A stretch of 64,000 nucleotides of DNA from CAMUQR01 sp963539845 (GCA_963539845.1 CAUTML010000001.1:1-64000); one strand, 5' to 3'; shown: positions 52,753 to 61,313, counted from the first letter of the stretch. Numbers and translations are program-made. Notes: generated from the sequence alone by a model not told the origin.

Positions 52753-53214
52753 GTGAAAGAAATTACCAGTTTTGTACAAAATAACCCTTGGGTGATAGTC
52801 GCCGTCATGTCGGTCATGTTTTACGTTAGTTTAGCGCGCCTGCTTTATAAACGAATTCGGCGTCAGCGTGCCTTCAAGATGCTCAAAAGTATGGAAAACG
52901 ATGGCGAAGTATCTAAAGTATACCTTAGGATTGACAATGGCTATGGCGATTTTTATGATGTTGTGGTCAGCGATGATGGTGAAACCTGGTACCGGGCGTT
53001 GCTGTCTGATGCTGTGTTGACGCCGTCATTTTCTGTCCCACCAGGAGAATACTTGGTGCGATTTTCCATTAAATCACGTTCAGGAATATCAGCTTATCAT
53101 AGTAAAAAAGGTGTTTTTCAAACCGTGGTTGTAGTCGAGCCATCTACTGATACGACGCTGGTATTTGATAATGAAACATTAAATAGTTGGCAAGAAAATT
53201 ATAAGGAGAATTAA
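52753..53214 (+). CDS. Single-pass membrane protein with a beta-sandwich-like domain
   Basis: A 153-residue protein from GTG 52753 (AAAGGA ribosome site). An N-terminal helix (VIVAVMSVMFYVSLARLLY) is followed by a basic KRIRRQRAFK stop-transfer. The domain that follows has strands VYLRIDNGYGDFYDVVVSDD and SFSVPPGEYLVRFSIKSRSG, like a carbohydrate-binding or Ig-type beta sandwich. The basic residues after the helix place the domain in the cytoplasm by the positive-inside rule. TGA-TATAAT lies at 52698-52703. It touches the next gene without a gap. Confidence 0.6.
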   Translation: MKEITSFVQNNPWVIVAVMSVMFYVSLARLLYKRIRRQRAFKMLKSMENDGEVSKVYLRIDNGYGDFYDVVVSDDGETWYRALLSDAVLTPSFSVPPGEYLVRFSIKSRSGISAYHSKKGVFQTVVVVEPSTDTTLVFDNETLNSWQENYKEN

Positions 53215-53793
53215 ATGACCAATCTAAAAATTAATTTTATCGACAATTGGGAAAAGAAAACTGTCGATTTAGCAGAACTTAAACAAGCGCTGGAGGACGG
53301 CAATTCATCTGTTTATACTGATGCTAGTTTTAAAAAAGTATCAGCCAAATGGAAAAAATTCAAAAACAGGGGTGTCTCTAACCTCTATTTGATTAAAGAG
53401 TTAGAAGATGATGGAGTGGCGTGCGCTTATTATGCTTATTCAATTACCGACGGCGTGATTGATGAAGAAGCCTTAGAAAGAATCAGAGAAATCTGTGCCC
53501 AAAAATTGTCTTCGGGCGAGATGCGAGCTGATGGTTCATTCTCTAAACCAGACGAATGGTGGGATACTAACCCTCAGCGTTCAATCAAAGCAGTCGAAAG
53601 TGGCTCGGCTGATAGCTTACATCAGCTTTTATCGGCGGAATTGTATCCAAAAGGTATCGTGCTTGATTCTAGAACTATCAAGTCTAAACATGCCGACAGA
53701 TTGGCTTGCTCGGCGGTGGCGTGGGGTGTGAGTACTTCATTTTTCAAAAAAGGCGCCTATATGAGCGTTTTACTTCACAACGATTCTTTGTAA
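53215..53793 (+). CDS. Unknown protein co-transcribed with the beta-domain membrane protein
   Basis: A 192-residue soluble alpha/beta protein that I do not recognise. It has KKVSAKWKKFKNRGVSNLYL, a DGVACAYYAYSITDGV segment, an aromatic DEWWDTNP motif and LACSAVAWGVSTSFF near the C-terminus. AAGGAG sits before the ATG at 53215, immediately after the stop of the upstream gene. The hairpin GCCCTTTC/GAAAGGGC at 53819-53842 may end the transcript. Confidence 0.6.
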   Translation: MTNLKINFIDNWEKKTVDLAELKQALEDGNSSVYTDASFKKVSAKWKKFKNRGVSNLYLIKELEDDGVACAYYAYSITDGVIDEEALERIREICAQKLSSGEMRADGSFSKPDEWWDTNPQRSIKAVESGSADSLHQLLSAELYPKGIVLDSRTIKSKHADRLACSAVAWGVSTSFFKKGAYMSVLLHNDSL

Positions 53794-53818
53794 AATAATA
53801 AACAATAAATCAGTTTAA

Positions 53819-53842
53819 AGCCCTTTCTAATGAAAGGGCTTG
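53819..53842 (+). terminator. Possible terminator
   Basis: AGCCCTTTC-TAAT-GAAAGGGCT stem. The T-run after it is weak. Confidence 0.45.
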
Positions 53843-53898
53843 GCTGTTTTGGCTGATCTGATGTCAACTTTTTTGCGAGTTTTGAACGGTCGCGGTAG

Positions 53899-54090
53899 TT
53901 AAGACTGGTTTTTGGCGGTGTATAATCGTTTGATGATTTTGAGGCCTTCGCTGATGTTTAGAACTAGCCAGAGGCTTGCTGAAAGAACTAAATAGATAGC
54001 CTTCCAAAAAATCGTTTCGAGTGTTCGAACGCACAAATCGGCTAATCTTGAAACAGTCAGGCCAATCTTACTGCCGAAAATTGCTTTCAT
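53899..54090 (-). CDS. Small hydrophobic protein
   Basis: A 63-residue protein with a strong AAAGGAGG site nine bases before its ATG and a TGA-TAAAAT promoter at about 54134-54139 on the minus strand. The signals support translation although no family is recognised. One amphipathic/hydrophobic segment (IFWKAIYLVLSASLWLVLNI) suggests a membrane peptide. It lies between the 53215 gene and uvrB, facing the first. Confidence 0.5.
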   Translation of the reverse strand: MKAIFGSKIGLTVSRLADLCVRTLETIFWKAIYLVLSASLWLVLNISEGLKIIKRLYTAKNQS

Positions 54091-54178
54091 TTTTCATACC
54101 CTCCTTTAGATTGATAAAATGAATAAAGTTATTTTATCATATAATGCAATAAAAGCAAGGTATAAGCTAGTTGCCGAA

Positions 54179-56158
54179 TTATTGATTGATTTTGGCTTTG
54201 ATTTCGATAATTAAATCGCGTAATTCGGCGGCTTTTTCAAATTCTAAGTTGGCGCTGGCCAGTTCCATTTGGTTGGTGAAATCGCGAATCATATTGGCGT
54301 ATTCTTCAGGTGGAATTTTGTTAAGATTGAGCTTGTTTTGGCGGGATTTTTTGTCATCGGGCACAAAAATCGCTAGGCCGTCCGAAATCGCTTTTTTGAT
54401 GCTGGTCGGGGTGATGCCATGTTCTTGATTGAATTGAAGCTGAATTTGGCGCCGGCGTTGGGTTTCGTCGATGGCTTGGCGCATTGATTTGGTGATGACG
54501 TCAGCATAAAGCAACACTTTGCCTTGCTCGTGACGGGCGGCCCGACCGATGGTCTGAATTAGAGCTGGTGCCGAACGTAAAAAACCTTCTTTGTCGGCGT
54601 CCATAATTGCCACTAGACTCACTTCCGGCAAATCCAAACCTTCGCGTAACAGATTGATACCCACCAGTACGTCATAGACTCCGGCCCGCAGATCACGCAA
54701 AATCTCACTGCGCTCCAAAGTCTGAACTTCGCTGTGCAAATAGGCCGTTTTAATGCCCAACTCGCTCAAATAAGTGGTCAAATCTTCCGCCATTCGCTTA
54801 GTCAGGGTGGTAATTAAAACCCGTTGCTGTTTGGTGATGCGCTGATGAATTTCCTCGAGCAAATTATCGATTTGGTTGGCAATTGGTCGGACTTCAATTT
54901 CGGGATCAAGTAGACCGGTCGGACGAATAACTTGTTCAATCGGTGGTGGCGACAAGCTCAGCTCATACTCAGCTGGCGTGGCTGACACAAAAATCACCTG
55001 ATTGATATGCTCTTCGAACTCATTAAAACGCAGGGGTCGATTATCGAGCGCACTCGGCAAGCGAAAACCATACTCGACTAAGGTTTCTTTGCGGGCGCGA
55101 TCGCCATTAAACATTCCGCGCACTTGAGGTATGCTCATATGCGATTCATCAATAATCATCAAGAAATCATCAGGAAAATAATCAAGCAAGGTGGCTGGTT
55201 GTTCGCCTGGTTGGCGATTAGTTAGATAACGGGAATAATTCTCAATGCCTTTGACAAAACCGGTTTCTTTGAGCATTTCGGTATCGTATTTAATACGTTG
55301 CTCTAGCCGTTGCGCCTCAAGGAATTTATCATTTTTGAGAAAATATTGATGACGTTGTTTGAATTCTTTATCGATTTGGGCGATTACCTCGGGCATGCGG
55401 TCTTTAGGTGCGACAAAGTGCGAATTTGGGAAAATATCAAGCTCGTCCGGCTGGCTGACAATTTCGCCAGTCAGTGGATTTAAAACTGTCAAACGGTCAA
55501 TTTCATCGCCGAAAAATTCCACTCGGTAAGCATCATCACTGCCTGATGGAAAAATATCAACCACGTCACCGCGTACCCGAAAAGTTCCGCGCCGAAAATC
55601 AACATCATTGCGCGAATACTGAATATCGTGCAAATGACGCAAAAATTTATCTTGGCGCCGAGCCTGACCGCGCTTCAGATGCAGGGCTAATTCGGCATAA
55701 TCGCTCGGCGAACCAATGCCATAGATACAACTGACGCTGGCGACGATAATCGTATCGCGTCGAGTGAGCAGTGCCGAGGTGGCAGCATGGCGCAATTTTT
55801 CGATTTCTTCGTTGATTTTGGAATCTTTTTCGATATAAGTATCACTCGATGAAATATACGCTTCCGGCTGGTAATAATCAAAATAACTAACAAAAAAATG
55901 CACTTCATTGTCCGGAAAAAACTCTTTAAACTCGGTAAATAATTGAGCTGCCAGCGTTTTATTGTGAGCTAAAATTAGCGTTGGTCGATTCCAATTGGCG
56001 ATAACGTTAGCCATGGTAAAAGTCTTGCCCGAGCCAGTGACACCGAGCAAGGTTTGGTGTTTGTGGCCGGATTTTAAACCATCAACTAATTTGGCGATTG
56101 CCTGGGGCTGATCGCCACGTGGTTGGTATTTAGTATTGAGTTTAAAATCCCGTTGCAT
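54179..56158 (-). CDS. uvrB: UvrB, excinuclease ABC subunit B
   Basis: The damage-verifying helicase-like subunit of nucleotide excision repair, handing DNA to UvrC. The 659-residue protein has Walker A GVTGSGKT near 39, the beta-hairpin YYQPEAYISSSDTYIEKD near 92, helicase motifs including DESHMSIPQVRGM and QTIGRAARHEQGK, and a C-terminal UVR domain (LEFEKAAELRD) that binds UvrC. On the minus strand TGA-TACAAT ends seven bases before the ATG, predicting a leaderless mRNA. Divergent from the L,D-transpeptidase gene with both promoters inside 65 bases. Confidence 0.97.
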   Translation of the reverse strand: MQRDFKLNTKYQPRGDQPQAIAKLVDGLKSGHKHQTLLGVTGSGKTFTMANVIANWNRPTLILAHNKTLAAQLFTEFKEFFPDNEVHFFVSYFDYYQPEAYISSSDTYIEKDSKINEEIEKLRHAATSALLTRRDTIIVASVSCIYGIGSPSDYAELALHLKRGQARRQDKFLRHLHDIQYSRNDVDFRRGTFRVRGDVVDIFPSGSDDAYRVEFFGDEIDRLTVLNPLTGEIVSQPDELDIFPNSHFVAPKDRMPEVIAQIDKEFKQRHQYFLKNDKFLEAQRLEQRIKYDTEMLKETGFVKGIENYSRYLTNRQPGEQPATLLDYFPDDFLMIIDESHMSIPQVRGMFNGDRARKETLVEYGFRLPSALDNRPLRFNEFEEHINQVIFVSATPAEYELSLSPPPIEQVIRPTGLLDPEIEVRPIANQIDNLLEEIHQRITKQQRVLITTLTKRMAEDLTTYLSELGIKTAYLHSEVQTLERSEILRDLRAGVYDVLVGINLLREGLDLPEVSLVAIMDADKEGFLRSAPALIQTIGRAARHEQGKVLLYADVITKSMRQAIDETQRRRQIQLQFNQEHGITPTSIKKAISDGLAIFVPDDKKSRQNKLNLNKIPPEEYANMIRDFTNQMELASANLEFEKAAELRDLIIEIKAKINQ

Positions 56159-56165
56159 TTTAGTT

Positions 56166-56174
56166 ATTGTATCA
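56166..56174 (-). promoter_or_regulatory. uvrB promoter (leaderless)
   Basis: TGA-TACAAT on the minus strand with the hexamer at 56166-56171, seven bases from the start codon. Confidence 0.55.
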
Positions 56175-56189
56175 TTTTTGGGCTAAATA

Positions 56190-56198
56190 TGGTATGAT
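56190..56198 (+). promoter_or_regulatory. L,D-transpeptidase promoter
   Basis: TGG-TATGAT with the hexamer at 56193-56198. The leader of about 20 bases holds AAAGG before ATG 56224. Confidence 0.5.
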
Positions 56199-56223
56199 AC
56201 TAAGCATAACTTTAAAGGTAAAA

Positions 56224-58125
56224 ATGGCTAAGAAACAAACTGTATCGAGCAAGTCCAAAACGAAAGTGACTAAAAAATCGACCACGACTAGTAAGCGCGT
56301 TAGTAAAAAAACTCCTAAAACTAACAAGAAATCTAGTTTGAAAATTAGTAAAATTACTGAGTCGGAATCTTCAATCGATGTGTCATTTACTACTGATGAT
56401 CAAGCTGTAACCGAAAAGCCAACGACTGCGACTGAGCCCACAGAACCCGACGCGCTAGAATTGACTGAATCTATAGAACTCGACACTCCGGAATCGACCG
56501 CCAAACCCACAGAACCCGACACGTCCGAATTAACTGCTGAAATCACTACATCTGATTCAGACGAAACTGCTGATGATCAATGGCAGGATGAATTATCTGA
56601 TGAGGTAGCTGAACAACTATCTGATAAACTGGATGAAAATGATAAACAAGCTCAGTGTCAGGCGACTGATTTCTTGGATGATGAAGAACCGACTCTTGGC
56701 GCGATTATTTTAGCTGATCCGGAAGTTGCCGAGTCAGACACTAAGCCAGAAGATACCGAACCATCTCGCGGGCGGTTAGGTTTGTGGTTAGGCCTGTTGA
56801 TAGCGATTATTTTGAGTATTTTGATTGTTTGGCGATTGATGATTTATCAGCACGTGTCGGTTGGTGGTCAGCATTTTACCACTGAAACTGACGAGCAAAT
56901 TGTTCGTCAGACGATTGAGCAGATTAAAGATCGTAAACTCAGTTTTAAACTGGCTGATCAGCCTGCGGTTGAGTTACGTCTAGGAGATGCTGGAATTGGT
57001 GTTGATGCCGAAAAATTAACCACCGCCATCCGAGCTCAACGTCAATTAACAGTTGGTAATTTATTACCAAAACCAACTATAACCATCCCCCTACTGGTTG
57101 ATTATCCGGTGTTGCAAAGTGTGTTGGACGAACATTTTAAACAAAAACTGGTTCAGCCTATCGACGCCAAATTGACTTACGACAAAAAACAAAATCTGTT
57201 TTTGACCAGCCCGGCCACGCCTGGTTATCGGGTTGATGCTCGGCGAGCGATAACTGATCCTAACCAATTATTAACTCAAACCAACCCAGTAATCACGGTT
57301 GAATATCAAACTTCTGATCCGCTAATCAAAGAAGCTGATTTAAAAACCGCCGAAGCTTATCTCAATGAGCGCCTTAAATTGCGTATCAATTTAAATCATG
57401 ACAACAAGTTGCTTTATTTTGTTGACCCCTGGGATATCGCCGATTGGGTCGAGTTAAAAACTGATCCTCAGACCAAAAAAACCACGATTGATTTTAATAA
57501 ACAAAAAATCCAAGATTTTATTGGAAAAACAGTCAGTCCGCAAATTGCTCGCGGAGTGATCAACCGCAAAGTTTTAGTTAATGATAAAAATCAAATCGTC
57601 CAGGTATTGCAAGAGGGGCGACGGGGACTGGGAACAGTTAATCCAAGCGATTCGGCGGAACGCATTCGGCAGGCTTTGCTTAATAATCAAAATCTTGACG
57701 TTAATCTTAATATCCAAGAGGTTGATTTTACCGAGGAGCGTTTATCTGTCAAGGGTTTGAAATGGATCGAGGTTAATTTATCTAAACAAACCACCACTCT
57801 GTATACGGGTGACCAACCAGTGCATAGTTTTTTGATTTCGTCTGGTGTTCATCCTTGGCCAACTCCGACCGGCACCTTCAAGGTTTGGCTCAAAAATCCG
57901 GTTCAACGCATGCGGGGTGGTACTAGGGAGGCGGGCGATTATTATGATTTGCCAAATGTGCGCTGGAATACTTATTTTAACCGAGATATCGGTTTTCATA
58001 CGGCCTATTGGCACAATAATTTTGGGCGACCGATGAGCCACGGTTGTATCAATATGCGCGAGGCGGACGCTAAAGTAGTGTTTGATTTTGCATCAATTGG
58101 TACGATGGTGGTGGTTAGATATTAA
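56224..58125 (+). CDS. Membrane-anchored L,D-transpeptidase (YkuD) with VanW-type peptidoglycan-binding domain
   Basis: Forms 3-3 cross-links in peptidoglycan or attaches proteins to it. The 633-residue protein begins with a Lys-rich, then acidic Thr/Glu/Pro-rich cytoplasmic segment of about 180 residues. One helix (LGLWLGLLIAIILSILIVW, about 184-203) follows, then PG_binding_4-like domains (HVSVGGQHFTTETDEQI, LRLGDAGIGVDAEKL). The C-terminal YkuD domain has PTPTGTFKVW, HTAYWHNNFG and the catalytic SHGCINM near residue 604. ATG 56224 has AAAGG upstream; an in-frame TTG-type extension to 56167 precedes the promoter. The long cytoplasmic tail is unusual for the family. Confidence 0.9.
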   Translation: MAKKQTVSSKSKTKVTKKSTTTSKRVSKKTPKTNKKSSLKISKITESESSIDVSFTTDDQAVTEKPTTATEPTEPDALELTESIELDTPESTAKPTEPDTSELTAEITTSDSDETADDQWQDELSDEVAEQLSDKLDENDKQAQCQATDFLDDEEPTLGAIILADPEVAESDTKPEDTEPSRGRLGLWLGLLIAIILSILIVWRLMIYQHVSVGGQHFTTETDEQIVRQTIEQIKDRKLSFKLADQPAVELRLGDAGIGVDAEKLTTAIRAQRQLTVGNLLPKPTITIPLLVDYPVLQSVLDEHFKQKLVQPIDAKLTYDKKQNLFLTSPATPGYRVDARRAITDPNQLLTQTNPVITVEYQTSDPLIKEADLKTAEAYLNERLKLRINLNHDNKLLYFVDPWDIADWVELKTDPQTKKTTIDFNKQKIQDFIGKTVSPQIARGVINRKVLVNDKNQIVQVLQEGRRGLGTVNPSDSAERIRQALLNNQNLDVNLNIQEVDFTEERLSVKGLKWIEVNLSKQTTTLYTGDQPVHSFLISSGVHPWPTPTGTFKVWLKNPVQRMRGGTREAGDYYDLPNVRWNTYFNRDIGFHTAYWHNNFGRPMSHGCINMREADAKVVFDFASIGTMVVVRY

Positions 58126-58210
58126 GTCTAGAAACTGCTGGGGATTGACTAGGAGGGCGATTTACTTGCTTTTTGTGATTAAATGTGATATAATAAGAAG
58201 ATATTGATGG

Positions 58211-58239
58211 TTGATTTTTTAAAATAAATTGGTTATAAT
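58211..58239 (+). promoter_or_regulatory. tRNA-Gly(GCC) promoter
   Basis: TTGATT, a 17-base spacer and TATAAT (58234-58239). A second box, TGA-TATAAT, sits at 58189-58194. Confidence 0.65.
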
Positions 58240-58261
58240 ACTTTTAGCTTGCAGTTAATAG

Positions 58262-58337
58262 GCGGGTATAGCTCAGTTGTTAGAGCGCTTCCTTGCCAAG
58301 GAAGAGGCCAGGAGTTAGAGTCTCCTTACCCGCACCA
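58262..58337 (+). tRNA. tRNA-Gly (GCC) with altered D- and T-loops
   Basis: Acceptor GCGGGTA/TACCCGC, anticodon loop TTGCCAA, A73, CCA encoded. The D-loop is AGTTGTTA, one G short of the usual GG. The T-loop is TTAGAGT, with A in place of the near-invariant C56. The lost G19 and C56 normally pair with each other, so the change looks concerted. Confidence 0.92.
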
Positions 58338-58344
58338 AAAAAGA

Positions 58345-58376
58345 CTTTTCTGAGAATTTAGAAAAGCCTTTTTTAG
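58345..58376 (+). terminator. tRNA-Gly(GCC) terminator
   Basis: CTTTTCT/AGAAAAG stem followed by a T-run. Confidence 0.65.
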
Positions 58377-58384
58377 TTTTAGAA

Positions 58385-58555
58385 TTAATTATTGTGTTTG
58401 GTTTCGCGCACTGTAGTTGCAATCTCGCGTAATAATTCTTTGATTTCCTCGACTTGTTGCGTCAGATCGCGGATATCGTCGAGTTTTTCGTTAATTTTTT
58501 TGAGTTCGCGACGAATATCATCCTCATCGCTAAAAAATGAATAGCCTGTGCCCAT
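58385..58555 (-). CDS. 56-residue coiled-coil protein
   Basis: Start ATG at 58555 on the minus strand is preceded by AAGGAG at ideal spacing. The product is a short acidic N-terminus (MGTGYSFFSDEDD) followed by a continuous amphipathic helix with heptads (IRRELKKINEKLDDIRDL, then VEEIKELLREIATTV). Codon use matches the host genes. No family recognised. Such short coiled coils often act as oligomerising adaptors. It is convergent with tRNA-Gly(GCC). Confidence 0.65.
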   Translation of the reverse strand: MGTGYSFFSDEDDIRRELKKINEKLDDIRDLTQQVEEIKELLREIATTVRETKHNN

Positions 58556-58657
58556 AATGCTCCTTATTTAATAAAAATATTATATCAATATCTAAATTAT
58601 TAGGGAACTACAACCCCTGCTTTCGCGAACTAATTAATCTGTGTAAGCCTAATATAT

Positions 58658-58685
58658 TTGACTTAATAAAAAAAACTTGTATGAT
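58658..58685 (+). promoter_or_regulatory. dCMP deaminase promoter
   Basis: TTGACT (58658-58663), a 16-base spacer and TATGAT (58680-58685). Confidence 0.55.
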
Positions 58686-58727
58686 AATAATGTCGCACAT
58701 TTGAGTTAAAAATAAGGAGGGAAAATT

Positions 58728-59180
58728 ATGCACATTCGTCAAAATCGTGCTTCGTGGGACGAGATTTTTATGGAAATGGCTCAGGCGATTGCCAAGCGTT
58801 CGCCAGATCCAGATTCTCAAGTTGGGGCGATTATCGTTACGCCACAAAATACTGTAGCTGGGGCGGGCTATAATGGCGCGCCACGGGGAATTGATCAGAA
58901 TTTGGTGCCGTGGGATAGCGAAGACAAGCATTTTTATGTCGCTCATGCTGAAGCCAATGCTATTTTGAACGCTACGCAGGATTTGCATGGTTGTCGGATT
59001 TATGTCATTTTGTATCCGTGTTTTGAATGCATGAAAATGCTGATCCAAACCGGCATCACTGAGGTAATTTATCTCGATGATTCTAAATTACAAAAAGGCA
59101 ACCAGAAGTTTGTTTGGTCAAAAAAACTGGCTGAACAGGCTGGCATCAAAATTCGCCAGTTTCCGTTGTCGCCAAAGTAA
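58728..59180 (+). CDS. Deoxycytidylate deaminase-like zinc enzyme (ComEB/dCMP deaminase family)
   Basis: Deaminates dCMP to dUMP, the precursor of dTMP, or a related cytidine substrate. The 150-residue protein has the zinc motif HAEANAI near 73 (His ligand and proton-shuttle Glu) and YPCFECMK near 96 (two Cys ligands), with the SPDPDSQVGAII opening and GYNGAPRG typical of dCMP deaminases. The ribosome site is AAGGAGG. Monocistronic, ended by the GTCGCGC/GCGCGAC hairpin. Confidence 0.92.
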   Translation: MHIRQNRASWDEIFMEMAQAIAKRSPDPDSQVGAIIVTPQNTVAGAGYNGAPRGIDQNLVPWDSEDKHFYVAHAEANAILNATQDLHGCRIYVILYPCFECMKMLIQTGITEVIYLDDSKLQKGNQKFVWSKKLAEQAGIKIRQFPLSPK

Positions 59181-59194
59181 CTTTCTCTAAAACA

Positions 59195-59231
59195 GTCGCG
59201 CCATCAACATCTAGAGCGCGACTTTTACTTT
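59195..59231 (+). terminator. Deaminase gene terminator
   Basis: GTCGCGC/GCGCGAC stem with a 14-base loop and a T-rich tail. Confidence 0.7.
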
Positions 59232-59273
59232 TTGACTTTTGGAATTAGATTTGCTAAAATTAACAAGTCTTGT

Positions 59274-59350
59274 GGCAGCGTAGCTCAGTTGGTTAGAGCG
59301 TAGGACTCATAAGCCTAAGGTCACTGGTTCGATCCCAGTCGCTGCTACCA
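59274..59350 (+). tRNA. tRNA-Met (CAT), elongator type
   Basis: Acceptor GGCAGCG/CGCTGCT, anticodon loop CTCATAA, CCA encoded. The paired first base excludes an initiator. The anticodon stem closes with an A31-G39 mismatch where A-T is usual. A lysidine-modified Ile tRNA cannot be fully excluded. Confidence 0.88.
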
Positions 59351-59457
59351 AGTTTTGTTTCATAAAAAAGCGTCGAGAAGATTCGACGCTATTTTTATTG
59401 GTGTTGATTTAATAATGTTTATGCTATAATTTAGATAATCATAAAAGAAAGGCAACG

Positions 59458-60573
59458 ATGGACGAGTTACGAGATTTTATTGATAAAATGCGTCAGCAGG
59501 GGCTGAGCGATGAATTAATTTACAAAAATTTGGTTCACAAAGGTTGGCGCGAAGAACTGGTTAGTGAAGCCTTTTTGCCGGCTGGAACAGAAGTACCAGT
59601 GCCTGCTGAAGCCAAAAAAATACCAGCGACCGACCAAAAGGTGACGCATCAGGCAAAAACCATTCCTGCCAATCAAACCGATCCGTCGCTCGATCCGAAG
59701 CCTTCTATCAACCTGGTATCTGGCGCTCAAAGCGCCTTGCATCATATTTTTTTGTGGGTATTTTCGTTGGCGTTTGTGGTTAATGTCCAGATTATTATCA
59801 ACGGGATTATTGAGAAGGATTTTACTGATAATTTTAGTAAAATTCTGGCCAGCTCAGCGGTGGTATTACTGATTACGGGCGTTGTTTATTGGCTGTTTTA
59901 TTTCCGATTCATAAAAGCGTTGAAACAGAACTATCAATTGCGCCTGCAGGGGGCTTGGACCTTGACAACAATCGTCTTTGGCAGTTTGACAGCAATTGGA
60001 TTTCTGATTGGCATGGTAGTTAGTTTGATTTGGTCGGCAAATTTTGAAAATATCGTGCGTTTTGCGCCGATTGTGGTGTATTGTGGGCTGGTGGTGCTTA
60101 ACTATGTGCAGATTAATTTTGCTTCGCCTCAGTCTAAAACGCGTCGTCGGTTAGCGCGGGTGTGGTATGGCGTATTAGTGGGGCTGATTTTGGTGATTGC
60201 TGTTGTGGCGTCAGGATTGACTTATTTAAACAGAAAAACTGACTTGGATTTGAAAAAAGAAGTCGCCGAAACTGCCTCAAAAGTTTATCGATATTATCAA
60301 AAAGAGCGGTTTTTGCCTGAAACTTTGGCGGATGTTGGTATTAAACATAATAAATTTAGTTACCGCAAGCTAAGCCAGCCGCTAAAGACTGTTGGTTATG
60401 AAATTTGTGCCGATTTTAAGCATGTCGATTATCGAAACGCTAGTTATTATAAACAGGGCAACCGGCGCACCCATGAGATTTATATGCTTGGAGAAGAAGT
60501 TCCGGTTGATCGAATTAAAGTTACCGAAGCTGGCAAAAATTGCTTTACTTTTACCGCAGATAGTAATTTCTAA
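59458..60573 (+). CDS. Polytopic membrane protein with extracytoplasmic C-terminal domain
   Basis: A 371-residue protein. Residues 1-40 form a small helical domain (LRDFIDKMRQQGLSDELIYKNLVHKGW) typical of short CPR adaptor helices. A Pro/Ala/Thr linker follows, then five membrane helices between about 98 and 260 (the first resembles DUF5671 regions). The C-terminal domain of about 100 residues has YEICADFKHVDY and a final Cys. That domain resembles the soluble heads of pilin-like secreted proteins in this group. AGAAAGG precedes ATG 59458; TGC-TATAAT lies at about 59424-59429. Function unknown. Confidence 0.7.
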   Translation: MDELRDFIDKMRQQGLSDELIYKNLVHKGWREELVSEAFLPAGTEVPVPAEAKKIPATDQKVTHQAKTIPANQTDPSLDPKPSINLVSGAQSALHHIFLWVFSLAFVVNVQIIINGIIEKDFTDNFSKILASSAVVLLITGVVYWLFYFRFIKALKQNYQLRLQGAWTLTTIVFGSLTAIGFLIGMVVSLIWSANFENIVRFAPIVVYCGLVVLNYVQINFASPQSKTRRRLARVWYGVLVGLILVIAVVASGLTYLNRKTDLDLKKEVAETASKVYRYYQKERFLPETLADVGIKHNKFSYRKLSQPLKTVGYEICADFKHVDYRNASYYKQGNRRTHEIYMLGEEVPVDRIKVTEAGKNCFTFTADSNF

Positions 60574-60597
60574 GTCTAAATTTTCAAAAATCTAGCC

Positions 60598-60632
60598 AAG
60601 AAAAAAGACCACGCCAGGTGATCTTTTTTCTT
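60598..60632. terminator. Bidirectional terminator
   Basis: AAAAAAGA and TCTTTTTT flank a CCAC/GGTG stem. It serves the membrane-protein gene and the opposing tRNA-Phe. Confidence 0.6.
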
Positions 60633-60708
60633 TGGTGGCTCCTCCCAGACTCGAACTGGGGACACAAGGCTCTTCAGGCCTCTGCTCTACCAACTGAGCT
60701 AAAGAGCC
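60633..60708 (-). tRNA. tRNA-Phe (GAA)
   Basis: Acceptor GGCTCTT/AGGAGCC, anticodon loop CTGAAGA, A73, CCA encoded. Confidence 0.95.
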
Positions 60709-60795
60709 ACGTAAAATTAATTTTAGCAAAAAAACAGGGCTTTTTCAAGCCAGTTTGGCGATTTTGCATAAAGTCTTTATTTTGTGCTTTAAAAA

Positions 60796-60804
60796 TGCTA
60801 TAAT
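60796..60804 (+). promoter_or_regulatory. tRNA-Cys promoter
   Basis: TGC-TATAAT with the hexamer at 60799-60804, about ten bases before the tRNA. Confidence 0.6.
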
Positions 60805-60814
60805 CAAGTGAGGT

Positions 60815-60888
60815 GGCGCCTTGGCGGAGCGGTTACGCAGCGGTCTGCAAAACCGTGTAGACCAGTTCGACTCTGGTAGGTGCCTCCA
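60815..60888 (+). tRNA. tRNA-Cys (GCA)
   Basis: Acceptor GGCGCCT/AGGTGCC, anticodon loop CTGCAAA and discriminator T73, the cysteine identity base. CCA encoded. Confidence 0.95.
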
Positions 60889-60910
60889 CAAAGACACTAG
60901 CTTTATGTAT

Positions 60911-61015
60911 GCTAGCAAAATTTAACAAATTGGTTTAAAAATATGCGCGGATGGTGGCGGAATCGTTAGATTCCAAAGATAAAAATCGTAGACATCGTCT
61001 ACCAATCACACCACC
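60911..61015 (+). pseudogene. Partial duplicate of the tRNA-Leu(TAA) 5' region
   Basis: GCTAGCAAAATTTAAC through GCGCGGATGGTGG (60911-60957) repeats, with one indel, the sequence at 61016-61060 that leads into tRNA-Leu(TAA). After the first 13 tRNA bases the copy diverges into a hairpin with GTAGAC/GTCTAC and ends before a second GCTAGC. It cannot form a functional tRNA. Confidence 0.75.
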
Positions 61016-61048
61016 GCTAGCAAAATTTAACAAATTGGTTCAAAATAT

Positions 61049-61136
61049 GCGCGGATGGTGGAATTGGTAGACACGAGGGACTTAAAATCCCTTGGCCTAA
61101 ACAGCTGTGCGGGTTCAAGTCCCGCTCTGCGCACCA
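61049..61136 (+). tRNA. tRNA-Leu (TAA)
   Basis: Class II tRNA, acceptor GCGCGGA/TCTGCGC, anticodon loop CTTAAAA, A73, CCA encoded. The accessory region begins just after its 3' end. Confidence 0.95.
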
Positions 61137-61158
61137 AAATACGGATTTTTTCGGAATT

Positions 61159-61306
61159 GTCGCTTGAAAGAGCGACTTTTTCATTTACATTTCTTAATTC
61201 TTGCCACAGGTGAAAATCACTTTCCACTCCATTTCGAAAAGCGGTTTTTGAGCTTGCGCTAGTAGAGGTTTGGGTGATGGTTTTGCTATGTAAAACAGGT
61301 TCGAGC
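61159..61306. repeat. 148-bp direct repeat, copy 1 (recombinase remnant)
   Basis: Nearly identical to 62633-62781. On the minus strand it codes the same segment (TITQTSTSASSK, ESDFHLWQELRN) but with one T missing in a T-run, so the frame is broken. The first 24 bases, GTCGCTTGAAAGAGCGAC plus a T-run, also act as terminator for tRNA-Leu(TAA). Confidence 0.85.
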
Positions 61307-61313
61307 GGTTCGC

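Noticed and set aside
61027..61227. 66-residue minus-strand ORF ending in RRAGLEPAQLF
   Set aside because: Its C-terminal part is a translation of the tRNA-Leu(TAA) gene, a well-known false protein. Only the first part is a recombinase-remnant segment.
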